Source: Gammaproteobacteria bacterium (GTDB lineage: Bacteria; Pseudomonadota; Gammaproteobacteria; Steroidobacterales; Steroidobacteraceae). Taken from it: a DNA stretch of 64,000 bases. The notes under the pieces were generated by a model. It made no database searches and was not told the origin of the DNA. It saw only the letters and a list, made by a program, of their open reading frames with translations. The stretch covers positions 1 through 64,000 of the forward strand of contig JAHEAZ010000007.1 in NCBI GenBank assembly GCA_024642505.1, given 5' to 3'. Each line of letters starts with the position of its first letter. Within the stretch, counting starts at the first letter, position 1. Below, piece after piece: positions 53,890-63,320 of this stretch. Position numbers and translations under genes: made by a program.

Positions 53890-55097
53890 CGACCGATCCG
53901 CGGATTGACCCGGTCCGATCCTCGCCAGCTGCGGAGCAGCTGCAGCGGGGCTTCCCCTGGTTGCGTTTCGAGGGGCAACTCGAAACCCAGTTCCGGCGCG
54001 AGCAGTACGAACACGGCCTGGTACATCTGCGCCTGAACATCGTCCTCGCACTTGGGCTGGTACTGGCCTTTATCGCCATGGACCGCCTGGTGCTGGCCGC
54101 TTCGGCCGGACACGTTGCCTGGCTGCGTTATGCGGTCATCCTGCCGTCGCTGGTACTGTGCCTCGCCGTGACGTTCATCCCGCATCGCTGGCACCTGTTC
54201 CAGTGGGTCGTGAACGTGCTGGCACCGCTAGTCCTGGTCGCTATCGTCGCGCAAGTGCTCGGCGCACCCGCGAGCGGCTCGGCGACGATTTTTCCAGTGC
54301 TGGTACTGGTGACCATCTTCATCTATTTCCTGGTGGGGCTGTCCTTCTACGGCGCCGTCCGCACCAACCTCATCGGGCTCGCTGCCTTCGTCATCGGCGC
54401 GGCGATGGTCGACATTCCCGCCGAGCAGACTTCCTACCAGGCCATGGTGCTGTTTTTCGGCAACCTGGTCGGTGCCACCGTTGCCTACAACCTTCAGAAC
54501 GCACGCCGCACGGGCTGGCTGGAAGCAATGATGCTGGCCGAGATGGCTGAGCGCGACGGCTTGACCGGGACCTACAACCGTCGCCGCCTCGACGGCCACC
54601 TGCGGCGCGCCTGGCAGCAAGGCATTCGCGAGCAGTGCCCGATGGCGTTACTGATGATCGACATCGACTTCTTCAAGGCCTACAACGACCGCTATGGGCA
54701 CCAGGCGGGCGACGAAGCGCTCAAGGCGGTCGCCGGGGTGTTGGCCCGCGCTGCGCGCCGGCCGCTGGATTTCGTTGCCCGCTACGGCGGCGAGGAATTC
54801 CTCGTGGTTCTGTACGACACGACCCGTGAATATGCCGCCGAGCTGGCCAAGAAGACGCTGGAGGGCGTGGCGGACTTGCGCATTCCGCACGCTGCCTCGA
54901 GCATATCGCGCGTCCTGACGGTATCGGTCGGCGTCGCCTGTGTGGTGCCGGTCTCCGGCCGGAGCGCCGATGGATTCGTGCAGCTGGCGGACGAGGCGCT
55001 CTATGCTGCCAAGAATACCGGGCGCAATTGCGTGCACGTGATGGAATCGGAATACGCACAGCTACGCACCGGCTCATTCCGCGTCGCCAACGGCTGA
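53886..55097 (+). CDS. Membrane diguanylate cyclase (GGDEF protein)
   Basis: A 403-residue protein that makes cyclic di-GMP from GTP. Residues about 45-215 contain six hydrophobic helices (for example IVLALGLVLAFIAMDRLVL and LVLVAIVAQVLG) without a recognised sensor fold. The GGDEF domain begins at RDGLTGTYNRRRLDGHL; it has the substrate/metal segment MIDIDFFKAYNDRYGHQAGDEALK, the active site RYGGEEF and, five residues before GGEEF, RPLD, which fits an inhibitory RxxD I-site. The product should be active and feedback-inhibited. Initiation is at GTG 53886 unless a coupled leader sets it. Confidence 0.93.
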   Translation: MTTDPRIDPVRSSPAAEQLQRGFPWLRFEGQLETQFRREQYEHGLVHLRLNIVLALGLVLAFIAMDRLVLAASAGHVAWLRYAVILPSLVLCLAVTFIPHRWHLFQWVVNVLAPLVLVAIVAQVLGAPASGSATIFPVLVLVTIFIYFLVGLSFYGAVRTNLIGLAAFVIGAAMVDIPAEQTSYQAMVLFFGNLVGATVAYNLQNARRTGWLEAMMLAEMAERDGLTGTYNRRRLDGHLRRAWQQGIREQCPMALLMIDIDFFKAYNDRYGHQAGDEALKAVAGVLARAARRPLDFVARYGGEEFLVVLYDTTREYAAELAKKTLEGVADLRIPHAASSISRVLTVSVGVACVVPVSGRSADGFVQLADEALYAAKNTGRNCVHVMESEYAQLRTGSFRVANG

Positions 55098-55282
55098 CGG
55101 TGGCTCCAGGGGAACGCCGGCCGCCCGTGCTTGCGGGAGTTCCCGCTTACGCTCCGAAAGCCGACAGTCGCTCCAGGGGAAACCCCGCCCTGGCCGCGCG
55201 CCGATGTGGGGATCGGCGTCAGCCCACTTGGGTCGGACCCGGGTTTCACCTCTACGCCCGTGTCAGGTCAGTGTTGTGCCGT
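55098..55282. other. Intergenic region with repeats between convergent genes
   Basis: GCTCCAGGGGAA occurs twice (55103-55114 and 55170-55181), flanking a perfect hairpin GCGGGA-GT-TCCCGC (55133-55146). GGGTCGGACCC at 55230-55240 resembles the core of the RAYT flanks but lacks their outer sequence. The hairpin may terminate the cyclase transcript. Confidence 0.5.
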
Positions 55283-56041
55283 TCAGCCGGAGATGAAAAC
55301 GCGCCGGCCGCCCCAGGCGATTTCGTACATGGGGCTCAGGTACAGCTCGGACAGTCGCTCGGACGTCAGGACCTGCTCGCAGGGCCCGAAATCCCAGCGC
55401 CCGTCTCCGTGAAGCAGCAATGCGTCGTCGGCAAAGCGTGCCGCCAGCGTTGCATCGTGCAGGCTCGCGATCACCGCGCCACCTGCCTGGGCGCGGGCGC
55501 GAAACAGCCTGAGCACGTTCAGCTGATGTTGCGGATCGAGATGATTCGTCGGTTCGTCCAGCAGGCAGATTGCGGGATCCTGCGCCAGCAGGGTGGCGAT
55601 CGCGAGGCGGCGGCGCTCGCCGCCGGAGAGCGTGTCGACCGAACGCTGCTCGAGTCCAGTGAGATCCACCTCGGCCAGGCGCGAACGCGCGATTGCGACG
55701 TCGCCGGAGTCCTCCCAGCGCCAGAAGTCGATATGTGGGTGCCGGCCGATCAGCGCGGTCTCGAGCACCGTGACCGGGAAGGGATCCTCGGCGTCCTGGG
55801 GCAGCAATGCCAGCCGCCTGGCGCGGTCCGCGGGCGGCCAGGCTGCCAGCAACTTGCCGTCGAGCTCGATCGACCCACCGGCGGGTTCACGCTGGCCGGC
55901 CAGCGTGTGCAGCGTCAGGGTCTTGCCGGCGCCATTGCGCCCCAGCAGGGCGACCAGCCGGCCCGGCAGCACCGCCATCGTGAGCGAATCGACCAGCAGT
56001 CGTCCCGCGACCTCGATGTCCAGCTGCTTGCAGGCCAGCAT
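55283..56041 (-). CDS. ABC transporter ATPase, FecE/BtuD/HmuV-like
   Basis: A 252-residue ATPase of the iron-siderophore/heme/cobalamin importer group. Walker A is LLGRNGAGKT, the signature LSGGERRRLAIATLLAQ and Walker B ICLLDEPTNHLDPQHQ, with the H-loop in VIASLHDATLAARFADD. No permease or binding-protein gene lies beside it, so its partners must be elsewhere. It follows the CPXCG gene by six bases and, with pdxH, forms a leftward group pdxH-CPXCG-ABC. Confidence 0.9.
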   Translation of the reverse strand: MLACKQLDIEVAGRLLVDSLTMAVLPGRLVALLGRNGAGKTLTLHTLAGQREPAGGSIELDGKLLAAWPPADRARRLALLPQDAEDPFPVTVLETALIGRHPHIDFWRWEDSGDVAIARSRLAEVDLTGLEQRSVDTLSGGERRRLAIATLLAQDPAICLLDEPTNHLDPQHQLNVLRLFRARAQAGGAVIASLHDATLAARFADDALLLHGDGRWDFGPCEQVLTSERLSELYLSPMYEIAWGGRRVFISG

Positions 56042-56047
56042 GGCCGT

Positions 56048-56239
56048 TCAATCCGCTGCGTCTGCAGTCACGGACAGCAATTCGCCGCCTTCGGACTCGT
56101 AGGAGATCACGATCGACCGACAGCAGACCGAGCAATCCTCGTAGTAGCTCTGCGAACCGACGGACAGGTCGAGCCAGATCGGTATCGTCTCCCAGCAGTG
56201 CGGGCAGGTGATGTCGCAGGTTTGTTCGAGTTCGGACAT
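56048..56239 (-). CDS. CPXCG motif-containing zinc-ribbon protein
   Basis: A 63-residue protein of the CPXCG family, small zinc-ribbon-like proteins common in gammaproteobacteria. It has CDITCPHCWETI and YEDCSVCCRSIVISYE; the first site reads CPHCW in place of the usual CPxCG. The start at 56239 (MSELEQTCDI) matches family members; the longer ORF to 56284 overlaps the pdxH 3' end. Function is unknown. Confidence 0.88.
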   Translation of the reverse strand: MSELEQTCDITCPHCWETIPIWLDLSVGSQSYYEDCSVCCRSIVISYESEGGELLSVTADAAD

Positions 56240-56256
56240 GACCGCGACGTCGCCAG

Positions 56257-56949
56257 CTAGGGCTGCAGCCTCATGTGATGCCATGCGCCAGCCTGGAAAA
56301 TTCCGCCCTCCATCGGCGCCAGTTCACGCGTCCACCGTGCCCTGTCATGCAGCCGATGTTCGCCCTCCACCCACAGCTCGAGCGCGTCAACCCACAGCCG
56401 ATAGCCGCCCCAGTCGGCGGGGCGGGGCACGTGGAAGTCCGGTTCCTGATCGTCGGCCGGCGCGGTAAGCGGGTCCGGCGCGCCCAGCCTCGCGGCGGTC
56501 TCTCGCAACTGGCCGACCAGCGCCTGGCGCGAGGCAATCGGCTGGCTCTGCCGGCTGGCGCAAGCGGACAGCCGGCTGCGCCAGGAACGGGACGCGAAGT
56601 AATCGTCGCTCTCGCTGGCTGGACAGCGAACCACCACACCTTCGATCCGCAGCTGGCGATGCATGCTGTCCCAGAGGAATACAGCGGCCGCGCGGGGGCG
56701 GGCGGCAAGTTCATGGCCCTTGCGGGACAGGTAGTTGGTGTAGAAAACCAGATAGCCCGGCTGGTGAACGATGTCCTTGCAAAGCACTACCCGCGATGAC
56801 AGGCGGTCGTCCTCTCCCACGGTTGCCAGCACCATTGCATTCGGGTTCGGCTGAACCTGCTCGTCCCAGGCCTGGGCGAGCCAGGTCGATGCCAGCGGCA
56901 TGGGGTCCAGCGGCAGCGGGTCCGGCAGGTTCTGCACCAGGTTTCGCAT
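56257..56949 (-). CDS. pdxH: Pyridoxine/pyridoxamine 5'-phosphate oxidase
   Basis: A 230-residue FMN-dependent oxidase converting PNP or PMP to pyridoxal 5'-phosphate. FMN/substrate motifs are SSRVVLCKDIV, FYTNYLSRKGHELAARPRAAAVFLWDSMHRQLRIEG and the C-terminal ELWVEGEHRLHDRARWTREL segment. It differs from E. coli PdxH in lacking the exact RLAP-type end, with a tail GAWHHMRLQP, but is otherwise complete. It supplies PLP for enzymes such as the cysteine synthase at 2.7 kb. Confidence 0.9.
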   Translation of the reverse strand: MRNLVQNLPDPLPLDPMPLASTWLAQAWDEQVQPNPNAMVLATVGEDDRLSSRVVLCKDIVHQPGYLVFYTNYLSRKGHELAARPRAAAVFLWDSMHRQLRIEGVVVRCPASESDDYFASRSWRSRLSACASRQSQPIASRQALVGQLRETAARLGAPDPLTAPADDQEPDFHVPRPADWGGYRLWVDALELWVEGEHRLHDRARWTRELAPMEGGIFQAGAWHHMRLQP

Positions 56950-57051
56950 GCACCCATGTTAGCGGCTGTACTCGGACGGCGTCACTCAGGGGTTGCGCGG
57001 ATCCGAGGCGCGTGCACCCGGGCCCGGTTCGCGCTAGCGTGCACGGCAACC

Positions 57052-57840
57052 ATGCAGCACTTCATCGTCAATGGAGTCAGGATCGCCTGCCAGATCGCGG
57101 GGCAGGGACCGGGCCTGCTGCTGCTGCATGGGCTGGGCGGGAGCCACGACGACTGGCGCAGGCAGATTCCCGAATTCGCCCGGCATTTCCGCGTCGTTGC
57201 GCCGGATCTGCGCGGCTACGGCGACAGCGAAAGACAGGAGCCGTACACCATCCAGCAGCATGCCCGCGACGCGGGAGCGCTGCTCGAGGCGCTGGGCATG
57301 CCGCGGGCGCATGTCCTCGGCCTGTCGATGGGCGGGGCTATCGCCCTTGAACTGGCGCTCGACCAGCCCGGGCGGGTTGCCGGCCTGGTGCTCGCCAACA
57401 CGGCGCCGAGCTTCGAATTGCGCACGTGGCAGAGACGATACCTGGGGCTTTCCAGGATATTGCTGGCGTTGGTATTTGGCGTCGGCGGGGTGGCGCGCCT
57501 GTTTGCCAAGGCAGTGTTTCCGGCGCCGCACCAGGAGCGTTTGCGCCGACGCCTGCTGGAGCGCGCCAGCCACACCAGTCGCTGGGTCTACATCGCCTCG
57601 CTCAGGGCGCTGATCCGTTGGGACGCCGAGGACCGCCTCGGCGCGATCCGCTCGCCCGTGCTGGTGATCGGCGCAGAGCACGACTACACCGACATTCACG
57701 AGAAACGCCGTTGGGCGGCATTGATTCCCGGCGCACGGGTGGTCATGTTGCCGGGCAGCCGGCACCGTTCCGAGCTGGACGCGCCACAGGAATTCAACGA
57801 CGTAGTGTCGAGGTTCCTCGGCCGGCTCCCGCAATCGTGA
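57052..57840 (+). CDS. Alpha/beta hydrolase (3-oxoadipate enol-lactonase-like)
   Basis: A 262-residue hydrolase. The oxyanion motif is LLLLHGLGGSHDDW, the nucleophile elbow VLGLSMGGAIALELAL, the acid in VIGAEHDYTDIHEK and the catalytic His in LPGSRHRSELDAPQEF. The pattern fits the 3-oxoadipate enol-lactonase/BioH-like broad group; no aromatic-degradation genes are near, so the substrate is open. The start at 57052 (MQHFIVNGVRIACQ) is typical; the ORF upstream to 56956 is unlikely. Confidence 0.88.
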   Translation: MQHFIVNGVRIACQIAGQGPGLLLLHGLGGSHDDWRRQIPEFARHFRVVAPDLRGYGDSERQEPYTIQQHARDAGALLEALGMPRAHVLGLSMGGAIALELALDQPGRVAGLVLANTAPSFELRTWQRRYLGLSRILLALVFGVGGVARLFAKAVFPAPHQERLRRRLLERASHTSRWVYIASLRALIRWDAEDRLGAIRSPVLVIGAEHDYTDIHEKRRWAALIPGARVVMLPGSRHRSELDAPQEFNDVVSRFLGRLPQS

Positions 57841-57908
57841 CCGGGACAGTTGCGGCGCCGCTGCCGGGCAGCTAAAACGTTTCTACCAACCTCTGGAATT
57901 GCTCCTGC

Positions 57909-59009
57909 ATGGACCTGAGCGCGCTGCGAGACCGCCTGACCCGGATCGACACGGAACTGCTGCAGCTGGTCGCCGAGCGCCAGCGGCTGTCGCAGGACAT
58001 CGCGCGCGTCAAGCGTTCGACCGGCTACCCGACCAGGGATTACGCGCGCGAGCGTGAGGTATTGCTGAATGCGCGTGCCGCCGCCGAGCGGCACGGCGTG
58101 CCACCGGCCGTTGCTGAACAGATACTGCGGCTGCTGATCCGCTCTTCGCTGACGACACAGGAGCAGGCACTGGTGGCGGCCGAGGGCCATGGAACCGGCA
58201 AGCGCGCCCTGATCATCGGCGGCGCCGGCAAGATGGGTCGCTGGTTCGCGGACTTTCTCGCCTCGCAGGGCTTCGACATCGAGATCGCGGATCCGGCAGG
58301 CGCCGCGGCCGGCTATCGCCAGCTTGGGGACTGGCGGGAGTCGGATCTCGATCACGACCTCATCGTCGTGGCAACGCCACTGGGCATCACCGGCCAGGTG
58401 CTCAGCGAGCTGGCCCCGCGCAAGCCCATGGGCCTCGTGTTCGACATCGGCTCGCTCAAGACGCCGCTCCGCGCCGGGCTGGAGGCGCTGGTAGCGGCTG
58501 GTGTCCGGACCGCCTCGATTCATCCGATGTTCGGCCCGGACACGGAACTGCTCTCGGGGAGACACGTGCTGCACGTGGATCTTGGCGACCCGGACGCGGT
58601 GCGCGCGGGCCAGGAACTTTTTGCGCCCACCATGGCCGCCCAGGTAGTGACGACGCTCGACGACCACGATCGCCTGATCGCCTATGTGCTGGGGCTGTCA
58701 CACGCGGTCAACATCGCTTTCTTCACCGCGCTCGCGGAGAGCGGCGAGGCGGCTCCGCGGCTGGCGCAGCTGTCGAGCACCACCTTTGACGCGCAGTTCG
58801 ACGTGGCGTCGAAGGTCGCCTCGGAAAGTCCGGCGCTGTATTTCGAGATTCAGCGCCTCAACGAGTACGGCGGCGAGTCGCTGGAGGCGCTCACGACCGC
58901 CGTCGCGCGCCTGCGTCAGCTGGTCGAGAGCGGCGACGAGGAAGGATTTGCCCGACTGATGCTCAAGGGCCGGGCCTATGTCGAGGGCCGGGCGGCGGTG
59001 CGCGGATGA
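57909..59009 (+). CDS. tyrA: Bifunctional chorismate mutase/prephenate dehydrogenase
   Basis: A 366-residue enzyme of tyrosine biosynthesis. Residues 1-90 form the AroQ chorismate mutase ([33 protein letters not shown]); the rest is the NAD-dependent prephenate dehydrogenase with the Rossmann motif [18 protein letters not shown], the active-site [16 protein letters not shown] and [13 protein letters not shown]. The length agrees with E. coli TyrA (373). It overlaps the next gene, a diguanylate cyclase, by four bases (ATGA), an unusual neighbour. Confidence 0.95.
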   Translation: MDLSALRDRLTRIDTELLQLVAERQRLSQDIARVKRSTGYPTRDYAREREVLLNARAAAERHGVPPAVAEQILRLLIRSSLTTQEQALVAAEGHGTGKRALIIGGAGKMGRWFADFLASQGFDIEIADPAGAAAGYRQLGDWRESDLDHDLIVVATPLGITGQVLSELAPRKPMGLVFDIGSLKTPLRAGLEALVAAGVRTASIHPMFGPDTELLSGRHVLHVDLGDPDAVRAGQELFAPTMAAQVVTTLDDHDRLIAYVLGLSHAVNIAFFTALAESGEAAPRLAQLSSTTFDAQFDVASKVASESPALYFEIQRLNEYGGESLEALTTAVARLRQLVESGDEEGFARLMLKGRAYVEGRAAVRG

Positions 59010-60121
59010 GCGGCCTGGCGCCGGTCGACGATCCGCGTCCGATGGAGGACGAAGTCCTGGCGTTGCGGGCCGAGATCGATCGGCTGCACGCCGAGGCAGG
59101 CCGCAACGTCGATGTGTTCCGACGCACGCTGGATCGAGAGCTGGCCATCCTGGAAGCGCAGACGCTGCCCGAGTTGCTGGAGGTGATTGTCGACGGGCTG
59201 CGCGCTTCCCACGGCGTAGAGGCTGTCAGCCTGGTCGTGCAGGATCCGCAACACGAGATTCGGCACCTGCTGCTCGGCGACGGCCACAGGCCAGACAGCT
59301 TCGCGGGTGTCGTGTTTACCGACAGCGTGGTCGCGCTTGCACCGCAAATGCATTCGCTCGCGCGGCCGTGGCTCGGTCCCTACGTCGGTCCGGACCACCA
59401 GTTGCTGTTTCCCGGGATTGCCGGACTTGCGAGCGTCGCCATCCTGCCGCTGACCCGGGGCGAGCGGCTGGTTGGCACGCTGAATTTCGGCAGTGCCGAT
59501 CCCGGGCGTTTCACCCGCCGTCATGGCAGTGACTTCCTCGGCCATCTCGGCGCCATAACCGGTCTCGCTTTTGACAGCGCCTGTAACCGCGCGCGCCTGG
59601 TGCGCGCCGGGTTGACCGACTACCTGACCGGCTGGCACAACCGGCGCTACCTGCAATCGCGTCTGCGAGAGGAGATTGCCAGGTCGCAGCGGCAGGGGAC
59701 GCCGACCTCCATGTTGATGATCGATCTCGACCGGTTCAAGGAGGTCAACGACAGCTGTGGGCACCTGGGCGGGGACGCGGCGATCTGCGAGATCGCGATG
59801 CGGATAGACTCACAGGTCCGTTCCAGCGACACCGCGGCGCGCTTCGGTGGCGACGAGTTCGCACTGTTGCTGCCAGGCGCCAGTGTCGCCGAGGCGAGCC
59901 ACATCGCCCGCAGGATCATGCGCGCGGTGTCATCCTCGCCGGTGGAACTGGGTCCGGGGGTCGCACGGGTGATCACGCTGTCGGTCGGCATCGCGGCGGT
60001 GCTGCCCGACGCGACCCAGGGTGACCTGAAATCGCGCGCCGAGCGGCTGCTGGCCGAGGCGGACGCTGCGTTGTACCGAGCCAAGGCCGCAGGGCGCAAT
60101 TGCATCGAGGTTGCATCGTGA
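59006..60121 (+). CDS. Diguanylate cyclase with DUF484/GAF-like sensor domain
   Basis: A 371-residue soluble GGDEF protein. The N-terminal part (about residues 12-195) resembles DUF484/GAF domains ([65 protein letters not shown]). The GGDEF domain starts at [17 protein letters not shown] and includes [20 protein letters not shown], the active site RFGGDEF and RSSD five residues before it as an inhibitory I-site. It should make cyclic di-GMP. Translation is coupled to tyrA by an ATGA overlap. Confidence 0.93.
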   Translation: MSGLAPVDDPRPMEDEVLALRAEIDRLHAEAGRNVDVFRRTLDRELAILEAQTLPELLEVIVDGLRASHGVEAVSLVVQDPQHEIRHLLLGDGHRPDSFAGVVFTDSVVALAPQMHSLARPWLGPYVGPDHQLLFPGIAGLASVAILPLTRGERLVGTLNFGSADPGRFTRRHGSDFLGHLGAITGLAFDSACNRARLVRAGLTDYLTGWHNRRYLQSRLREEIARSQRQGTPTSMLMIDLDRFKEVNDSCGHLGGDAAICEIAMRIDSQVRSSDTAARFGGDEFALLLPGASVAEASHIARRIMRAVSSSPVELGPGVARVITLSVGIAAVLPDATQGDLKSRAERLLAEADAALYRAKAAGRNCIEVAS

Positions 60122-60128
60122 GTCATCC

Positions 60129-62447
60129 ATGAACAGGATCCTGGCAGGTGCCGCGGCGTTCGTCGTCATCGCGCTGGTTGCAGCAGCCTGGTTCTTCCGC
60201 CACCAATCCTTGCCATCGCCGCAACCGCAACCGCAAGCGGTTGTGGACGTCGCCGGCCTCGCCTACGTCGGTAGTGCCACCTGCGCGGGCTGTCACGAGG
60301 CTGAGTACGCTTCTTGGCGCACGTCGCAGCATGCGCGCGCGATGCAGGAGGCGAGTCCAGCAGCGATGCTCGCGAACTTCGACGACTCGACCTTCGACCA
60401 TGCCGGAGTCCGTTCGCGGTTCTTTCGTGATGACTCCGGGGACTTCAAGCTTCGCACTGACGGTCCCGACGGCACGTTGCAGGACTTTACCGTCCGTTAC
60501 ACCTTCGGTGTCTATCCCCTGCAGCAGTACCTGGTCGAGTTTCCACGCGGGCGCCTGCAGTCGCTGACCACCGCCTGGGATACGCGTGCGCAATCGGTGG
60601 GCGGGCAACGCTGGTTCCACCTCTATTCCGGCCAGGACATCACCGCCGGCAACCCGCTGCACTGGACCGGTATCGACCAGAACTGGAACTACCAGTGCGC
60701 GGACTGCCACTCCACCAACCTGCGCAAGAACTACGATGCCGCGACCGACTCGTTTGCGACCAGCTGGTCCGAAATCAACGTCGCCTGCGAGGCCTGCCAT
60801 GGTCCCGGCGAGGCCCACGTCGCCTGGGCGGACCAGCCCGGCGCCAGCGGCGAGGCCAACGGGCTGGTGGCCCGGCTCGACGAGCGTCGGGGCGTCACCT
60901 GGACCATCGATCCGGCGAGCGGCAGCGCCAGCCGCTCTTCGCCGCGCGATTCATCGCTGGAAATCGAGGTCTGCGCGCGCTGCCACGCGAGGCGCGGGCA
61001 GTTTGCGGACGATCACGTGGCAGGCCAGCCGTTTCACGACGCCTATCGTCCGGCCCTGATCGAGCCGGGGCTGTACTGGCCGGATGGACAGATGCGGGAC
61101 GAGGTCTACAACTATGGCTCGTTCCTGACCAGCAGGATGGCGGCAAAGGGCGTGACCTGCGCCGACTGCCACGAGCCGCACGGCCAGAAGTTGCGCGCGC
61201 CTGGCAACGCCGTCTGTGTGCAGTGCCACCTGGCCCAGAAATTCGACACTCCGGCGCACCACCATCACCAGGCGGAAACCGCTGGCTCGCAGTGCGCCGC
61301 CTGCCACATGCCAATGACGACGTACATGGTGGTCGATCCGCGCCACGACCACAGCTTCCGGATCCCGCGCCCGGACCGCTCAGTGGCGCTCGGCGTACCC
61401 AACGCCTGCAGCAGCTGCCACGAAGACCGCGCTGCCTCCTGGGCGGCCGCGGCGGTCCGTGACTGGTATCCGCAGCTGAAGCCGGGCTTTCAGGATTTTG
61501 CCGAGACCTTCGCCGCTGCAGATCTGGGCGACGGCCGTGCGCGACCGTCACTGCTGGCGCTCGCGGAGGAAGCTGCGCAGCCAGCCATAGTCCGGGCAAG
61601 CGCGATCTGGCGCCTCGCCCGGGACCCGCGGCCAGACATGTTGCCGGCAGTGCGCAAGGGATTGAATTCGCCCGACCCAAGCCTGCGGGTTGCCGCTGCT
61701 GAAACGCTGGCCGGGTCGGATCCTTCGCTGTTGGTGACGGAGCTGCCCCGGTTGCTGGGTGATCCGATCCGGCTGGTACGGATGACGGCGGCGCGGACGC
61801 TGGCCGGCCCTGGCGAGTCGCGTCTCGACGCGGCACAACTCGGGCAGTTCACTGCTGCCCTCGAGGAGTACGTCGCGGCGCAGCGTTTCAACGCCGACCG
61901 ACCGGAGGCTCACGGCAACCTGGGCTCGCTTCATGCCGTTCGCGGCGATGCGGCGGCCGCCGAGGCTGAATATCGCGCCGCACTCGCCATCGATCCGCTT
62001 TTCGTGCCGGCGTGGGTCAACCTCGCCGACCTGCTGCGTACCACCGGCAGGGAGACGGAGGCGGCGACGACCTTACGTGAGGGCATCGCCGTAGCGTCCG
62101 GCAACGCCGAGTTGCACCATTCACTGGGACTGTCACTGGTGCGTTCCGGCGAGACGAACGCCGCGCTCGTCGAGCTCGAGATTGCTGCCAGGGCGGCGCC
62201 CGACATTGCCCGCTACCCCTATGTCTACGCCATCGCGCTGCATTCGACCGGCCGGGGTGAGGCTGCGATCAAGGTGCTCGACGAGGCGTTGGCGAGGCAC
62301 CCCGCCAACCGCGAAATGCTGACGGCACTGGTGACCATCAACCTCGAGGCCGGTCGCAAGGACGACGCGCTGCAGTATCTGGCGAAGCTGGTCGAGGCCT
62401 ATCCCAACGATCCCGAGGTCAGCCAGCTCCTCCAGTCAATGAGATAG
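60129..62447 (+). CDS. Octaheme c-type cytochrome with HEAT and TPR repeats
   Basis: A 772-residue protein with an N-terminal membrane anchor (ILAGAAAFVVIALVAAAWFF) and eight CxxCH heme sites: CAGCH, CADCH, CEACH, CARCH, CADCH, CVQCH, CAACH and CSSCH, within about residues 55-440. It has a histidine cluster (AHHHHHQ-like, HHHHQAE) that may bind metal. Then come HEAT-like repeats (about 460-570, IVRASAIWRLARDPRPDML) and TPR repeats (about 585-770, AEAEYRAALAIDPLFVPAWVNLADLL). It is a likely periplasmic electron carrier or oxidoreductase of the multiheme cytochrome c554-type group, with a protein-binding tail. Its ATG is seven bases after the diguanylate cyclase stop. Confidence 0.9.
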   Translation: MNRILAGAAAFVVIALVAAAWFFRHQSLPSPQPQPQAVVDVAGLAYVGSATCAGCHEAEYASWRTSQHARAMQEASPAAMLANFDDSTFDHAGVRSRFFRDDSGDFKLRTDGPDGTLQDFTVRYTFGVYPLQQYLVEFPRGRLQSLTTAWDTRAQSVGGQRWFHLYSGQDITAGNPLHWTGIDQNWNYQCADCHSTNLRKNYDAATDSFATSWSEINVACEACHGPGEAHVAWADQPGASGEANGLVARLDERRGVTWTIDPASGSASRSSPRDSSLEIEVCARCHARRGQFADDHVAGQPFHDAYRPALIEPGLYWPDGQMRDEVYNYGSFLTSRMAAKGVTCADCHEPHGQKLRAPGNAVCVQCHLAQKFDTPAHHHHQAETAGSQCAACHMPMTTYMVVDPRHDHSFRIPRPDRSVALGVPNACSSCHEDRAASWAAAAVRDWYPQLKPGFQDFAETFAAADLGDGRARPSLLALAEEAAQPAIVRASAIWRLARDPRPDMLPAVRKGLNSPDPSLRVAAAETLAGSDPSLLVTELPRLLGDPIRLVRMTAARTLAGPGESRLDAAQLGQFTAALEEYVAAQRFNADRPEAHGNLGSLHAVRGDAAAAEAEYRAALAIDPLFVPAWVNLADLLRTTGRETEAATTLREGIAVASGNAELHHSLGLSLVRSGETNAALVELEIAARAAPDIARYPYVYAIALHSTGRGEAAIKVLDEALARHPANREMLTALVTINLEAGRKDDALQYLAKLVEAYPNDPEVSQLLQSMR

Positions 62448-62450
62448 ACG

Positions 62451-62469
62451 CAGGGGTCTGCACCCTTTC
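62451..62469. repeat. REP-like GGGGTCTGCACCC element
   Basis: CAGGGGTCTGCACCCTTTC sits between the cytochrome stop (62447) and the mutM stop (62468). Its core GGGGTCTGCACCC is a palindrome variant and the element touches the mutM stop codon, like others in the window. Confidence 0.55.
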
Positions 62470-63283
62470 AATTCTGGCAGGTGGGGCAGTAGTAGGTTGA
62501 ACGCTGGCCCTGCACCGCATGCCGGATCATTGTGTGGCAGCGGCGGCAGGGCTCGCCCGCGCGTTCGTAGACAGATAGTCGCTGCCGGAAGTAGCCCGGC
62601 AGGCCATCCGGGTTGACGTAGTCCCGGAGCGTCGTGCCGCCGACCCGGATCGCCTCGCCGAGCACGTCGCGGATCGCTTCGGCGAGCGCGGCCATGCGCG
62701 CGCGGCTGACGCGATGTGCCGGCGTCGTCGGCCGGATGCCTGCACGGAACAGCGCCTCGCTGGCGTAGATGTTGCCGACGCCGACCACGACCTGCGCATT
62801 CATGATGAACAGCTTGATCGCGACGCGCCGGCCGCGCGCCTTGCGCCAGAGGGTCTCGCCGTCGAAGCCATGCTCCAGCGGCTCCGGCCCGAGGTCGGCC
62901 AGCAGCGGGTGACGTTCCGGATCGTCTCCGGCCCACAGCAGGCAACCGAAGCGGCGCGGGTCGTTGAAGCGCAGGATGCGCCCGGAGTCGAGCACGAGGT
63001 CCACGTGATCGTGCGCGATGAGCGGCGCCCCGGGCCCGAGGACGCGCAGGCTGCCCGACATGCCGAGGTGTGCGATCAGCGTACCGCCGTCGGTGTCGAT
63101 CAGCAGGTACTTGGCGCGGCGGCGCACGCTGGTGACGCGGCGTCCCTCCAGCTTCTTCTCCAGTCCGCGCGGCACCGGCCAGCGCAGGCGGCGCTCGCGC
63201 ACCACGACGCGCACGATGCGGCGCCCCTCGAGGGAGGGCGCGATGCCGCGGCGCGTGGTCTCGACTTCGGGCAGTTCGGGCAT
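62468..63283 (-). CDS. mutM: Formamidopyrimidine-DNA glycosylase
   Basis: A 271-residue base-excision enzyme that removes 8-oxoguanine and other oxidised purines. The N-terminal catalytic PELPEVE follows Met1 (start 63283, since Pro2 must be exposed), the helix-two-turn-helix lies in VVGVGNIYASEALFRAGI, and the C-terminal zinc finger is CRRCHTMIRHAVQGQRSTYYCPTCQ. The longer ORF to 63328 would bury the catalytic proline. It is convergent with the cytochrome gene. Confidence 0.96.
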   Translation of the reverse strand: MPELPEVETTRRGIAPSLEGRRIVRVVVRERRLRWPVPRGLEKKLEGRRVTSVRRRAKYLLIDTDGGTLIAHLGMSGSLRVLGPGAPLIAHDHVDLVLDSGRILRFNDPRRFGCLLWAGDDPERHPLLADLGPEPLEHGFDGETLWRKARGRRVAIKLFIMNAQVVVGVGNIYASEALFRAGIRPTTPAHRVSRARMAALAEAIRDVLGEAIRVGGTTLRDYVNPDGLPGYFRQRLSVYERAGEPCRRCHTMIRHAVQGQRSTYYCPTCQN

Positions 63284-63320
63284 CCGGCTCGGCCTGGGAT
63301 GGGTTCGGGAGCAGGCTAGG

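Noticed and set aside
55098-55282. A cobalamin riboswitch near the BtuD-like ATPase gene
   Set aside because: The region is downstream of that gene (leftward transcription), and no B12-box sequence is visible.
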